Shown here piece by piece: positions 1-8,154 of a DNA stretch of 64,000 bases. The translations under genes and the position numbers were made by a program. The notes below the pieces were generated by a model. It was not told the DNA's origin. It was given only the letters and a program-made list of their open reading frames with translations, and ran no database searches. Origin of the DNA: Candidatus Magnetobacterium casense (GTDB lineage: Bacteria > Nitrospirota > Thermodesulfovibrionia > Thermodesulfovibrionales > Magnetobacteriaceae); contig NZ_JMFO01000001.1 of the NCBI RefSeq assembly GCF_000714715.1, forward strand, positions 1 to 64,000. Reading direction: 5' to 3'. Numbering within the stretch: the first letter of the stretch is position 1; each line of letters begins with the position of its first letter.

Positions 1-712
1 AAAGCATTTAATTACAATCCTGGAGATAGTTCAAATAGAAAAGTATATGTGGTGGGTAGATAATCAATGTAAAGGGCGTAAACTTAAAGAAAGATATGCT
101 ATTGGCAGGGCATTTGTGGCTAAAGCCGTCTATAATTATCCTACAACGAGTCTGCTGATAGAATCTCTAAAGACAATGCCAAACCTGAGGACAATAAGCG
201 GATTTGCTAAAATTAACGATATACCGTCAGAGTCAACATTTTCACGTGCTTTTGCCGAATGTGCTACACATGGTTTGGGAGACAAAGTACATGAAGCGTT
301 AGTGAAGGATCACTTAAGTGAAGAGCTGATTGGACATGTATCAACGGATTCTACAGCAATAGAGGGCAACGAAAAACCACAAAAAAAGGAAAGAGAGCTA
401 ATAGAGAAGAAAGAACCTAAAAAACTTGGCAGACCTAAAAAGGGTGAAGAGAGAGAAAAGAAAACAGAGGAGAAGCGCATTGATAGACAGGTCAATGAAA
501 ATTACGAGGTGTCGTTGAAAGAGTTACCCTGTGTGTGTGATATAGGTTGCAAGGTAAATTCTCAGGGTTACGGAGACATGGCGAGGTTATAAGTTACACA
601 TAGGTGCATCTGACAGCGGGCTTCCTATTTAACAGTAGTGCTTACATCGGCATCTTTACATGATAGCCAAGTAGCCATTCCTATGATGAAAATGACAACA
701 GAGAGAAGGAGA
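1..712 (+). pseudogene. decayed IS4/IS5-superfamily DDE transposase, 5' end outside window
   Basis: The reading frame is open from the first base of the window and carries a transposase N-terminal region followed by a probable first catalytic aspartate in the context HVSTDSTAIEG, then a Lys/Glu-rich linker. Frame 2 stops at 592 after the residues SQGYGDMARL. Shifting frame at about 570 restores the conserved continuation TWRGYKLHIGASDSGLPI, which stops at about 629. A second shift near 630 restores LTSASLHDSQVAIPMMK up to about 712. Two frameshifts and the missing C-terminal catalytic part make it a dead copy. It ends exactly at the ribosome-binding site of the next gene, so an insertion or deletion joined the two. 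The family name rests on overall resemblance; inverted repeats were not seen. Confidence 0.8.
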
Positions 713-720
713 TACATTAT

Positions 721-930
721 ATGCCTGAGATCATAAACGCTGTATTTGAAAAAGGGGCTTTTAAGCCCTTGACCGAGGTTGCTGCCGTGGAGCATGGGCG
801 GTACAAGATCGTTTTGTATCCCCTGGAGGAGTTTCATTTCTTAAGTATGGCCCAAGAGAGCGGGAGTTTGGATTTCCTCAAGGAAGAGGTCGAGGATATA
901 TACACCTTGCAGGACGGAGAGGAGGTTTGA
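721..930 (+). CDS. DUF104-family antitoxin
   Basis: A 69-residue protein opening with MPEIINAVFEKGAFKPL, the pattern of DUF104 (AF2212/PG0164-like) antitoxins that usually sit next to a PIN-domain RNase toxin. The start is supported by AAGGAG at 706-711, nine bases upstream. The C-terminal part is acidic, as expected for the toxin-binding tail. No toxin gene follows: after the stop the sequence runs within about 35 bases into a GC-rich intergenic repeat copy. The antitoxin is therefore an orphan, probably left when the toxin was lost. Family assignment is good; activity is unknown. Confidence 0.7.
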   Translation: MPEIINAVFEKGAFKPLTEVAAVEHGRYKIVLYPLEEFHFLSMAQESGSLDFLKEEVEDIYTLQDGEEV

Positions 931-962
931 CCGCAGACTCAGTGTGGTAATAAAAATGCATA

Positions 963-1058
963 TAAAGGGGTCAAGAGGGCTGGCCCCCTTGCAGGGGGTT
1001 CTAAAGGGGGGCGGAGGGGGTGGGGCACCCCTGCCACAAACCGCCCCTTTCTTTCCCA
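963..1058 (-). repeat. GC-rich intergenic repeat, copy 1 (inverted orientation)
   Basis: Read on the minus strand this matches the family seen at 6906, 7636, 11951, 23396, 28345 and 45655: a purine leader with AAAGAAAG, then GGGGCGGTTTGTGGCAGGGG, a run of CCCCCTCCGCCCCCC, the hairpin arm around CTGCAAGGGG, and an end in CTTGACCCC. It separates the orphan DUF104 gene from the DUF2760-Hsp70 operon. The stretch 931-1226 holds no gene. Just outside the repeat, at 1063-1088, lies a sequence resembling one end of the MITE-like element at 7844-8108. Confidence 0.8.
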
Positions 1059-1156
1059 AAGACACCCACCACTTTCTTATGCACCCAGGGGGCTGGAGCA
1101 CTTGACATGCAGGCACATGTTTTGTTACATTGTATAGCAAAGATTAACTCAAACTA

Positions 1157-1189
1157 TTGACAAATATCAACAGAAATAGTAACTATAAG
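1157..1189 (+). promoter_or_regulatory. possible sigma70-type promoter for the DUF2760-Hsp70 operon
   Basis: TTGACA at 1157-1162 is a perfect -35 hexamer. A 17-base spacer leads to TAACTA at 1180-1185, a weak -10; TATAAG at 1184 is an alternative at non-ideal spacing. It is the only promoter-like match between the repeat and the start codon at 1227. Confidence 0.35.
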
Positions 1190-1226
1190 TTTGAGACTAT
1201 AAAGTTAAGTGCTGAGGTAAAAAGTT

Positions 1227-1964
1227 ATGGTAGATTTAAAGAAGGTGCTTTATGTGTTATTTGGATTTATAACGGGTGCTATGGGTGCTTTATCGCTGGT
1301 GATTCCTCAGTTGAACGTTCTGGGAGCATCGAGCAGGGCGGGAGTGCTTGTTGGCTTGGCAGTGGTGCTGTCTCTTGTACTCTATGCACTGATTAAACTC
1401 ATCATGAAGGGGATAATCAAAGAACTTAACGAGCAGATGCTGGCAAAGAAACGCTTGGAGGATGCCGCCAGGAGGGTTAAGTCTGCCGTTGTTGCCGAAA
1501 CAAAGGCGGTAGAACAACCGCCTGACCCCGCCGTTATTGAGGCAATGGTCACAGAGAGGGTGGCAAAGGGGGTGGCAAAACTGGCCGCAGAAAAGGTGGC
1601 ACAGGTGTTGTCCGTATTCCAGAAAAAGGGACGACTGATAGACTTCCTGCAGGAAGACATAAGCGCCTTTGATGACAACCAGGTCGGACATGCCGTCAGG
1701 AGCATACACAAGGAGTGCAAAGAGGCAATGGCAGAGTACCTGAGCATTGAACCGATCCGGAAGGAATCCGAGGGGACTGAGGTCACTGTGGAAAGCGGCT
1801 TTGACCCCTCCGCTATACGCATCACCGGAAATGTTAGCGGGCAACCCCCGTTTAAAGGAATATTGAGACACTGCGGATGGACACTGGCCGATGCCAGATT
1901 GCCGGAGCAGTCTGAAAACCAAAACCCCGGCGTTATAGAACCCGCCGAAATCGAAATACTTTGA
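1227..1964 (+). CDS. DUF2760 domain membrane protein, Hsp70 operon partner
   Basis: A 245-residue protein with two N-terminal hydrophobic segments (about 6-27 and 38-62), then an amphipathic Lys/Glu/Ala-rich stretch, then a conserved C-terminal region from about residue 125 (RLIDFLQEDISAFDDNQVG ... FDPSAIRITGN ... QPPFKGILRHCGW ... PAEIEIL) that I recognise as DUF2760. The family has no assigned biochemical function but is commonly found immediately upstream of two Hsp70-like genes, exactly as here. The likely topology is a membrane hairpin with a cytoplasmic C-domain that could recruit the following chaperones. A weak ribosome-binding site (GAGGT) precedes the ATG. The next gene begins about 120 bases downstream. 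Confidence 0.8.
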   Translation: MVDLKKVLYVLFGFITGAMGALSLVIPQLNVLGASSRAGVLVGLAVVLSLVLYALIKLIMKGIIKELNEQMLAKKRLEDAARRVKSAVVAETKAVEQPPDPAVIEAMVTERVAKGVAKLAAEKVAQVLSVFQKKGRLIDFLQEDISAFDDNQVGHAVRSIHKECKEAMAEYLSIEPIRKESEGTEVTVESGFDPSAIRITGNVSGQPPFKGILRHCGWTLADARLPEQSENQNPGVIEPAEIEIL

Positions 1965-2085
1965 GCAAACTTGAACCTTTATTAAGTTAATCGCAGTTAA
2001 TTACTGAGTTAATTACTGAACTGGGCAACATAGACACACCAGGGGAGCTATGGCTCGGGGTAATTTGCTACCGGGAGGTAATATT

Positions 2086-4020
2086 ATGGAACAAGCGCGT
2101 TATATTGTAGGTATTGACCTTGGTACGACAAACTGTGTCGTTGCATACATTGATACACACGACAACACAGGTGCAACAGAGCAGGTAGCAGGCAATGACA
2201 TAAAAGACGGGGCAAGCGTCCTGTTCACAATCCCCCAGATAACGGATATGGGCTGCGTTGAAGGGCTGAAGTATTTGCCGTCATTCATGTTTATCCCCCC
2301 TGATGTTGAAGACCCTCAAAAGCACTACAAACTACCCTGGTCTGATAACACCCCTTACGTGGTGGGCAAGTATGCCGTCAAGCGCGGGGCACTGTCGCCC
2401 ACACTGTTGATCTCAAGTGCGAAGTCCTGGCTGTGCAATCAGGCCGTGGACAGGACATCGCCAATCCTGCCATACAACGCCCCCGATTCCGTCAAAAAGC
2501 ACTCCCCGCTGGAGGTCTCAACCTACTTTCTGAATCACATCCGGCAGGCATGGAACTTCGCAATGGCCACAGACAATCCACAGTATGCCCTGGAGAACCA
2601 GGACGTTTATATAACCGTGCCGGCCTCATTTGATGCCGTGGCACGTGAGTTGACCGTTAAGGCAGCCAACTCCGCAGGACTACCCAACATCACACTGCTG
2701 GAGGAACCCCTGACCGCATTCTATGCCTGGCTCAACAGGAGCAAGGACGACTGGAGAAAGCACACAAAGGTCGGTGACATAATCCTCGTCTGCGACATAG
2801 GCGGCGGAACTACCGATTTCAGCCTCATTGAGGTGGCGCAGGAGGATGGCGACCTTGTGTTAAAGCGCATAGCCGTGGGAGACCACATACTCTTGGGTGG
2901 CGATAACATGGACCTGGCAATGGCCTATGCCGTCAAAAAGGTCTTTGCCCAACAGGGGGTCAACCTCGACCAGTATCAGATGCTTGGTCTGGTGCAGGGC
3001 GTAAGGGAGGCCAAGGAAAAGATGTTGAGCGATCCGGACGTGGCAACTCATCCCATCGTGGTACTTGGCCGCGGACGTTCAGTCGTTGGCGGAACCATAC
3101 AGACAACCCTGAAGCAGGAAGAGGTACAGCAAACACTTGTGGACGGCTTCTTCCCCGTGTGCAATCTCTCCGACTCTCCGGTAGAGCGCAGTGCCACGGG
3201 ATTTAAGGAACTCGGCCTTCACTACGCAGCCGATACCGCCGTTACAAAGCACATGTCGAGGTTCCTAAGACAGCACGTTCAAAAGGTTGATGACCCGGCT
3301 GTTCACAAAAAAGAATCCACCGCTGCAAAAACGGCGGCTACCAAAAAACCCCATTCCAAACCCGTGTACGAAAGGAACTTTATACACCCGACAAAGATAC
3401 TCTTCAACGGTGGCGTGACAAAGGCGCGGAGTCTGTGCCTGCGCATCGTAGAAGTGCTAAACCAGTGGTTAAAGGCCGAGGGAGCCGGCGCCGTGGAAGT
3501 GCTCCAGGGCAATGACCCAGACATATCGGTGGCACTAGGGGCGGCCTACTACGGCTTTACACGCAGGGGCAAGGGGATAAGGGTGCGCGCAGGGGCCGGA
3601 AGGTCATACTACGTGGGTATAGAGACGGCCATGCCCGCCGTCCCGGGAATGACACCGCCCATTAAGGCCGTGTGTGTTGTCCCCTTTGGGATGGAGGAAG
3701 GCACGGATATCGTCATCGAAGGACAGGAGTTTGGGTTGGTCGTCGGGGAGCAATCCACGTTCAGGTTCCTGAGTTCCACCACAAGAAAGACCGACGTTGT
3801 CGGACAGATACTAGACGAGTGGGAGACGGAACAGTTGACGGAACTGGCGCCGTTTGAAACAACCCTCCAAGCTGAGGGCACCGAAGGCGCCGTTATACCC
3901 GTTAAGCTGCACAGTTACCTGACGGAGACCGGCTCGCTTCAGTTGTGGTGCAAACACTCCACAGGGACAAACAACTGGAAACTCGAGTTTAACGTAAGAA
4001 TAAGCGATCAGTCCGCTTGA
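2086..4020 (+). CDS. Hsp70-family actin-like ATPase
   Basis: A 644-residue Hsp70-like protein. The phosphate-1 loop GIDLGTTN is at residues 9-16, the phosphate-2 loop DIGGGTTDF near 237, and the adenosine-binding FNGGV motif near 440. A Lys/Ala-rich insert (about residues 404-425) interrupts the ATPase fold, and the C-terminal part does not look like the usual DnaK substrate-binding domain. I place the start at the ATG at 2086, preceded by GGGAGG, rather than at the in-frame ATG at 2050, which would add twelve unlikely residues. The gene lies between the DUF2760 gene and a second Hsp70 gene and is surely co-transcribed with them. It is a dedicated chaperone-type ATPase, not the housekeeping DnaK. 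Confidence 0.85.
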   Translation: MEQARYIVGIDLGTTNCVVAYIDTHDNTGATEQVAGNDIKDGASVLFTIPQITDMGCVEGLKYLPSFMFIPPDVEDPQKHYKLPWSDNTPYVVGKYAVKRGALSPTLLISSAKSWLCNQAVDRTSPILPYNAPDSVKKHSPLEVSTYFLNHIRQAWNFAMATDNPQYALENQDVYITVPASFDAVARELTVKAANSAGLPNITLLEEPLTAFYAWLNRSKDDWRKHTKVGDIILVCDIGGGTTDFSLIEVAQEDGDLVLKRIAVGDHILLGGDNMDLAMAYAVKKVFAQQGVNLDQYQMLGLVQGVREAKEKMLSDPDVATHPIVVLGRGRSVVGGTIQTTLKQEEVQQTLVDGFFPVCNLSDSPVERSATGFKELGLHYAADTAVTKHMSRFLRQHVQKVDDPAVHKKESTAAKTAATKKPHSKPVYERNFIHPTKILFNGGVTKARSLCLRIVEVLNQWLKAEGAGAVEVLQGNDPDISVALGAAYYGFTRRGKGIRVRAGAGRSYYVGIETAMPAVPGMTPPIKAVCVVPFGMEEGTDIVIEGQEFGLVVGEQSTFRFLSSTTRKTDVVGQILDEWETEQLTELAPFETTLQAEGTEGAVIPVKLHSYLTETGSLQLWCKHSTGTNNWKLEFNVRISDQSA

Positions 4021-4030
4021 TAAGATTACA

Positions 4031-6907
4031 GTGAAGTCATCGAGATTTATTATAGGCATAGACCTTGGCACGACAAACTCGGCGGTATCGTTTATAGACA
4101 CATCTGGGGATTCGCCCCCGGGGATACAGACCTTTTACATCCCCCAGTTGGTTGATACGTCACGGGTAAAGGCGCTGCACACGTTGCCGTCTTACCTGTA
4201 TCTGCCCACGCAGTTTGAGCTTCAGGCGGACGACTACAGGTTGCCTTGGGCGACCTCTCCACTGGCAAAGACAGAGGCAACGGCAGACAACGGTACCGAT
4301 TCCGCCTGCGTGGTGGGGCACCTTGCCAGGGAAAAGGGCGCCAGGATACCGGCAAACCTCGTCTCATCGGCCAAGTCCTGGTTGTGCCACAATCGCGTCC
4401 AGCGCAGGGCGCCGATCCTGCCCTGGGGCAGGGATGCGGCATCGGGTAAGGTCTCCCCCGTTGAGGCCTCTGCCATGTACCTCGCTCACATAAAGGACGC
4501 CTGGAATCATGAATTTGCACCTGGCAGCAACAGCAACCGCCTGGAAAACCAGCAGATCGTCCTGACCATTCCGGCCTCCTTTGACGAACTGGCCAGGGAG
4601 TTGACCTCGGAGGCCGCCGTGATGGCGGGGTTTAAGTCCTTTACGATGCTCGAGGAACCGCAGGCTGCATTCTATTGGTGGATAGCCGCACATGGCGACC
4701 GGACAACACTCCTGGGCAGGGATAGGCTCGTGCTTGTCGTTGACATTGGCGGGGGAACAACCGACTTCAATCTCATCGCCGTAACAGGGGAGGATGAGCA
4801 ACTGGCCTTTCAACGGGTTGCCGTGGGGGACCATCTGTTGCTGGGTGGCGACAACATGGACCTGGCAATTGCCAAAGAGATGGAGGCCAAGCTGATGGCC
4901 AACAGGGGCAAGCTCGACTTCACGCAGTGGGTGAGCCTGTGGCATCAGTGCCGCAGTGCCAAGGAGGAGTTGCTGGGCGATGGCAACAAAGATTCCGTGG
5001 AGTTGTCGATCCTGGGCAGTGGTCGAAGCGTCATCGCCGGGGCAATAAAAGGGGCGCTTACAAAAGACGAAGTATCCAAAATAATATTAGACGGCTTTTT
5101 TAAAAAGACACCCATAGGGCAGGAGCCGGAAAAGGGCAAGACTTCAGGATTTCAGGAGCTTGGTCTGCCCTACGTATCAGACCCGACAATAACAACGCAC
5201 CTTTCGATGTTTCTCAGAAGACACGCCGTAAATCAACATCTGCCGCAGGTGATCGATCCACAGAACGGATTGCGGGTCGTGCGTCCTGACGGCTTACTGT
5301 TTAACGGGGGGGTTTTTAAGTCTGCCCTGATACGTGCTGCCATAACGGATGCGTTGCATCACTGGTTTGGGGCGCCGGAGTGGTCGTTACAGGTGTTGGA
5401 CAATGACAGACTCGATCATGCCGTTGCCCTGGGGGCGGCCTACTATGGGCAGGTGCTCCGGGGCGTTGGTGTGCGGATCAGCGGGGGAAGTGGGAAGGCC
5501 TACTACATCGCCGTGGAGTCTGCGCAAGAGACCCCGGAGCAGACGATTCCGTTTAAAGACCCCATCACCGCCGTCTGTGTTGCCCCACGCGGATTAGAGG
5601 AGGGACAGGAACTCCACATCGCACAGCCTGAGTTTCAGGTGTTGGCCAATAATCCCGTGAGTTTTTCGCTGTACTGTTCCAGCTACAGGGTTGGCGACAG
5701 GGCCGGGGACATAGTGGTTGATGAGCGGGATGCCTTTGTGGAACTGCCTGCGATAAAGACGGTCTTGTATTTCGGCAAAAAGACCGGAGTTGCAAAGATA
5801 CCCGTGTCTCTGTTTGTGCGTCTGAACGAGTACGGCACCCTGGATGTATACTGCGAGTCGAGGAACACAACCCACAGGTGGAAGCTGGCCTTTCAACTGC
5901 GCGGGGCCACAGAGGATGCCCCCACGGATGCCCCAAAGGACGCCACCGTCATTGACCGCACCATCGATGAGACAAACGTGCAGGAGGCCGCAGACCTCAT
6001 ACGAAAGGCCTTTGATTCCGAATATGCAGACATCACCCCGGACAACATCACCAAGAAGTTGGAACAGACCCTTACCCTGGATAAGACCCTGTGGCCGTTG
6101 CTGACCATACGGACGCTGTGGGACGTCCTGATAGAGTTGCGGCATCGTAGGTTGGCAACTCCACGGTATGAGGCACGGTGGTTGAATTTGGCGGGGTTTC
6201 TGCTACGTCCCGGCTTTGGTCATCCGGTGGACGAGCATCGCATCAGGGAGCTTTGGAAGATATACGCCGATGGCATCAGGTTTATCCGTGACGGGCAGTG
6301 TCGCCTGGAGTGGTGGATACTGTGGAGGCGAGTTGCGGGTGGGCTTTCGGGGTTGCATCAGGACATGTTGTTTAAGAAGATAGCGCCTTCGATTCTGCAA
6401 TCACGCAAGAAGAAGGAGGCCACACGTTTGCAGGGGGCAGAGGTGGTTGAGCTGTGGATGCTTACCGCAAGTCTGGAGCACCTCTCCGTGCAGGTCAAGG
6501 TGGAGTTGGGCAATCAGCTCCTTGAGCTTATCCGCAAGGACAAGGGCAATGCACGCTACTGCTGGTCGTTGTCGAGGGTTGGGGCACGGCAGCCCTTTCA
6601 TGGTCCAATCAATATGGTGGTGCCAAAGGAGGTAGTACAGGGGTGGGTGCAGCAGCTTATGATACTGGACTGGCCAAAGCCACACGAAATTGCCAATCTC
6701 CTGACTCAGTTGATCAGAAAGACAGGCGACAGGGTCAGAGACGTTGATGATTCCTTGCGTCAGGAGGTGGTACAACGCCTCGGTGTCTACGACTGGGCGC
6801 AGCGCTACATTCAGCCGATCAACGAGGTCGTCCCCATCGACTGGGAAGAGGAAAAGGCCGTCTTTGGCGAATCGTTACCAGTTGGGTTGTACGTGTTCAC
6901 TCCCTAA
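4031..6907 (+). CDS. Hsp70-family protein with C-terminal DUF3731 (DnaK-related) region
   Basis: A 958-residue protein starting at GTG, ten bases after the previous stop, so translation is probably coupled. Residues 1-600 repeat the Hsp70 ATPase layout: GIDLGTTN at 9-16, DIGGGTTDF near 238 and FNGGV near 423. Residues about 650-958 form a Trp- and Arg-rich alpha-helical region (LWDVLIELRHRR, GFLLRPGFGHPVDE, EWWILWRRVAGGLSG) typical of the DUF3731 'DNA-K related' family. Fusion of that region to Hsp70 is the normal form of this second paralogue. Role unknown; with the DUF2760 membrane protein it may form a membrane-linked unfolding or disaggregation machine. A repeat copy begins at its stop codon. 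Confidence 0.85.
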   Translation: MKSSRFIIGIDLGTTNSAVSFIDTSGDSPPGIQTFYIPQLVDTSRVKALHTLPSYLYLPTQFELQADDYRLPWATSPLAKTEATADNGTDSACVVGHLAREKGARIPANLVSSAKSWLCHNRVQRRAPILPWGRDAASGKVSPVEASAMYLAHIKDAWNHEFAPGSNSNRLENQQIVLTIPASFDELARELTSEAAVMAGFKSFTMLEEPQAAFYWWIAAHGDRTTLLGRDRLVLVVDIGGGTTDFNLIAVTGEDEQLAFQRVAVGDHLLLGGDNMDLAIAKEMEAKLMANRGKLDFTQWVSLWHQCRSAKEELLGDGNKDSVELSILGSGRSVIAGAIKGALTKDEVSKIILDGFFKKTPIGQEPEKGKTSGFQELGLPYVSDPTITTHLSMFLRRHAVNQHLPQVIDPQNGLRVVRPDGLLFNGGVFKSALIRAAITDALHHWFGAPEWSLQVLDNDRLDHAVALGAAYYGQVLRGVGVRISGGSGKAYYIAVESAQETPEQTIPFKDPITAVCVAPRGLEEGQELHIAQPEFQVLANNPVSFSLYCSSYRVGDRAGDIVVDERDAFVELPAIKTVLYFGKKTGVAKIPVSLFVRLNEYGTLDVYCESRNTTHRWKLAFQLRGATEDAPTDAPKDATVIDRTIDETNVQEAADLIRKAFDSEYADITPDNITKKLEQTLTLDKTLWPLLTIRTLWDVLIELRHRRLATPRYEARWLNLAGFLLRPGFGHPVDEHRIRELWKIYADGIRFIRDGQCRLEWWILWRRVAGGLSGLHQDMLFKKIAPSILQSRKKKEATRLQGAEVVELWMLTASLEHLSVQVKVELGNQLLELIRKDKGNARYCWSLSRVGARQPFHGPINMVVPKEVVQGWVQQLMILDWPKPHEIANLLTQLIRKTGDRVRDVDDSLRQEVVQRLGVYDWAQRYIQPINEVVPIDWEEEKAVFGESLPVGLYVFTP

Positions 6908-6996
6908 GAAAAGAAAGAAAGGGGCGGTTTGCTCACCCCCTCCGCCCCCTCCTCAGACCCACCCCGGGCACGAATAAGTCCTCTTGACCCCGTAAA
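6906..6996 (+). repeat. GC-rich intergenic repeat, copy 2
   Basis: It starts at the stop codon of the second Hsp70 gene with AAGAAAAGAAAGAAAGGGGC, then CTCACCCCCTCCGCCCCCTC and ends in TCCTCTTGACCCCGTAA. This is a shortened, more diverged copy of the family; the CAAGGGG hairpin arms are degenerate here. Confidence 0.75.
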
Positions 6997-7039
6997 AATG
7001 CCATGTCTCTTGTATTTAATCAACATGCGTTGAGAAGTA

Positions 7040-7291
7040 TTATCTGATGATTTTCAGCCTTTTTAAATCTTCATCTGTCCAGCAAGCTTGCTCTTCAATA
7101 ATAGCTTTCAGAGTTTTGAGCTTAAAAGTCTGGCTTGGAGTATGATAGGGAACTGTTACTTTTCGACCGTCTGCATTGTAATAGCGTTGGTGGCTACCGC
7201 TTTGATGTCGCAAATAGAAGCCGTCTTTTAAAAGAGCATGAATGATAGTTTGAGCTGTAAGACTCCTAAGGCGTTTGTAGTCAAGAGACAT
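7040..7291 (-). CDS. hicA: HicA-family mRNA interferase toxin (YcfA-like)
   Basis: An 83-residue dsRBD-like protein. Key features are the N-terminal helix (LRSLTAQTIIHALLKDGFYL), the catalytic-histidine context GSHQRYYNADGRKVTVPYH and the C-terminal LKTLKAIIEEQ, all classic for HicA. I start it at the ATG at 7291; a TTG one codon earlier is possible. It lies three bases after the hicB stop, so the order on the minus strand is antitoxin then toxin, an accepted variant. HicA cleaves mRNA without needing ribosomes and is neutralised by HicB. Confidence 0.8.
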   Translation of the reverse strand: MSLDYKRLRSLTAQTIIHALLKDGFYLRHQSGSHQRYYNADGRKVTVPYHTPSQTFKLKTLKAIIEEQACWTDEDLKRLKIIR

Positions 7292-7294
7292 CAA

Positions 7295-7555
7295 TCAAAC
7301 TGAGACGACTGTTTTTATCTCCACATCAGTTTCTTTTTCAGGTATTTCTCTGCCGTCCTTGATGAACTCTTCTACAATCATTTCCAGTACCTCCTGGATA
7401 TTTTTTATGGCTTCCTTCGGAGTACGTCCGCAAGTAATGGCCCCTTCGCTTCTTAACAGAGGACAATAGACAAACCATTCGTCTTCGTCCGGCTCGACTA
7501 CCACGGTAAAATTATAAGGCTTGTTTTTATGTAATCTTATGTTGTGATTAGACAT
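7295..7555 (-). CDS. hicB: HicB-family antitoxin
   Basis: An 86-residue protein: an RNase H-like partial fold (FTVVVEPDEDEWFVYCPLL, then GAITCGRTPKEAIKNIQEV) as in HicB antitoxins. A much longer frame is open upstream, but that extra part is only translated intergenic repeat (7636-7790), so the ATG at 7555 is the sensible start. The C-terminal DNA-binding domain of longer HicB proteins is absent; short HicB forms of this kind are common. It neutralises the adjacent HicA. Confidence 0.8.
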   Translation of the reverse strand: MSNHNIRLHKNKPYNFTVVVEPDEDEWFVYCPLLRSEGAITCGRTPKEAIKNIQEVLEMIVEEFIKDGREIPEKETDVEIKTVVSV

Positions 7556-7635
7556 AGTTTTATTGTATCTAATAACTGCCACCGTGTCAAGCCTCTTACT
7601 CACCACTGCGCGATAATTTTGTTCTACGCTATAAC

Positions 7636-7836
7636 ACCAAAAGAAAAGAAAGAAAGGGGCGGTTTGTGGCAGGGGTGCCTCACACCCTCCGCCCCCCTTC
7701 AGAACCCCCTGCAAGGGGAGGGGCGAGGCGCAATCTTGTCGCAGCAGGTCGCACCTGCCCCGGCCGGAAAGAAGTCCCCTTGACCCCATTATTCTTAACC
7801 CTAATGTTCTAAATATTTATGCTCCGTTATTTAGTG
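7636..7836 (+). repeat. GC-rich intergenic repeat, copy 3 (long form)
   Basis: The fullest copy: AAAGAAAGGGGCGGTTTGTG, CAGGGGTGCC, CCCTCCGCCCCCCTTCAG, CCCCCTGCAAGGGGAGG, then about 50 bases not seen in other copies (CGAGGCGCAATCTTGTCGCA and on), TCCCCTTGACCCCATTATTC and the AT-rich tail TTCTAAATATTTATGCTCCG. The same tail recurs after copy 4 at 12026-12075, so the tail belongs to the repeat. Confidence 0.8.
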
Positions 7837-7843
7837 CTAATTT

Positions 7844-8108
7844 GGGGTGCATAAATTTTTGGTGGCGTCAGGTTGCCTTCTTCAAAATGGCTGACTATCT
7901 TGCTCCATTGTCCGGACAGATATAATACTATTAGGTAGATAACGGAAAGCACCCTCCCCTAACCCCTCCCATAAAGGGAGGGGGATTTGTGCTGGTGCCT
8001 CTGTCGTAGTCTTAATTTCCCTCCCCTTGTGGGAGGGAATACAAGGGAGGGGTCTCCTAAAACATTTGTGAGGGCTAAAAAAACCGCCACCATTTTTTTA
8101 TGCACCCC
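7844..8108. mobile_element. MITE-like element with about 24-bp terminal inverted repeats
   Basis: The left end is GGGGTGCATAAA + 5 T + GGTGGCG (7844-7867); the right end, read on the other strand, is GGGGTGCATAAA + AT-rich run + GGTGGCG (8108-8085). The termini differ only in the central T/A run. The roughly 265-bp interior has no ORF. It contains two GC-rich palindromes, CCTCCCATAAAGGGAGG and CTCCCCTTGTGGGAG. No convincing target-site duplication is visible. It accounts for most of the gene-free stretch 7790-8151 and ends about 45 bases before the SIR2-NACHT start. A single similar terminus occurs at 1063-1088. Confidence 0.6.
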
Positions 8109-8154
8109 TAATTTGTAGCAATTTGAGTTATGTGTTTGTTATAATTAGGCCGTG

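Noticed and set aside
7556-7789. N-terminal extension of hicB (about 78 extra codons)
   Set aside because: It is translated intergenic repeat; the ATG at 7555 gives a normal HicB.
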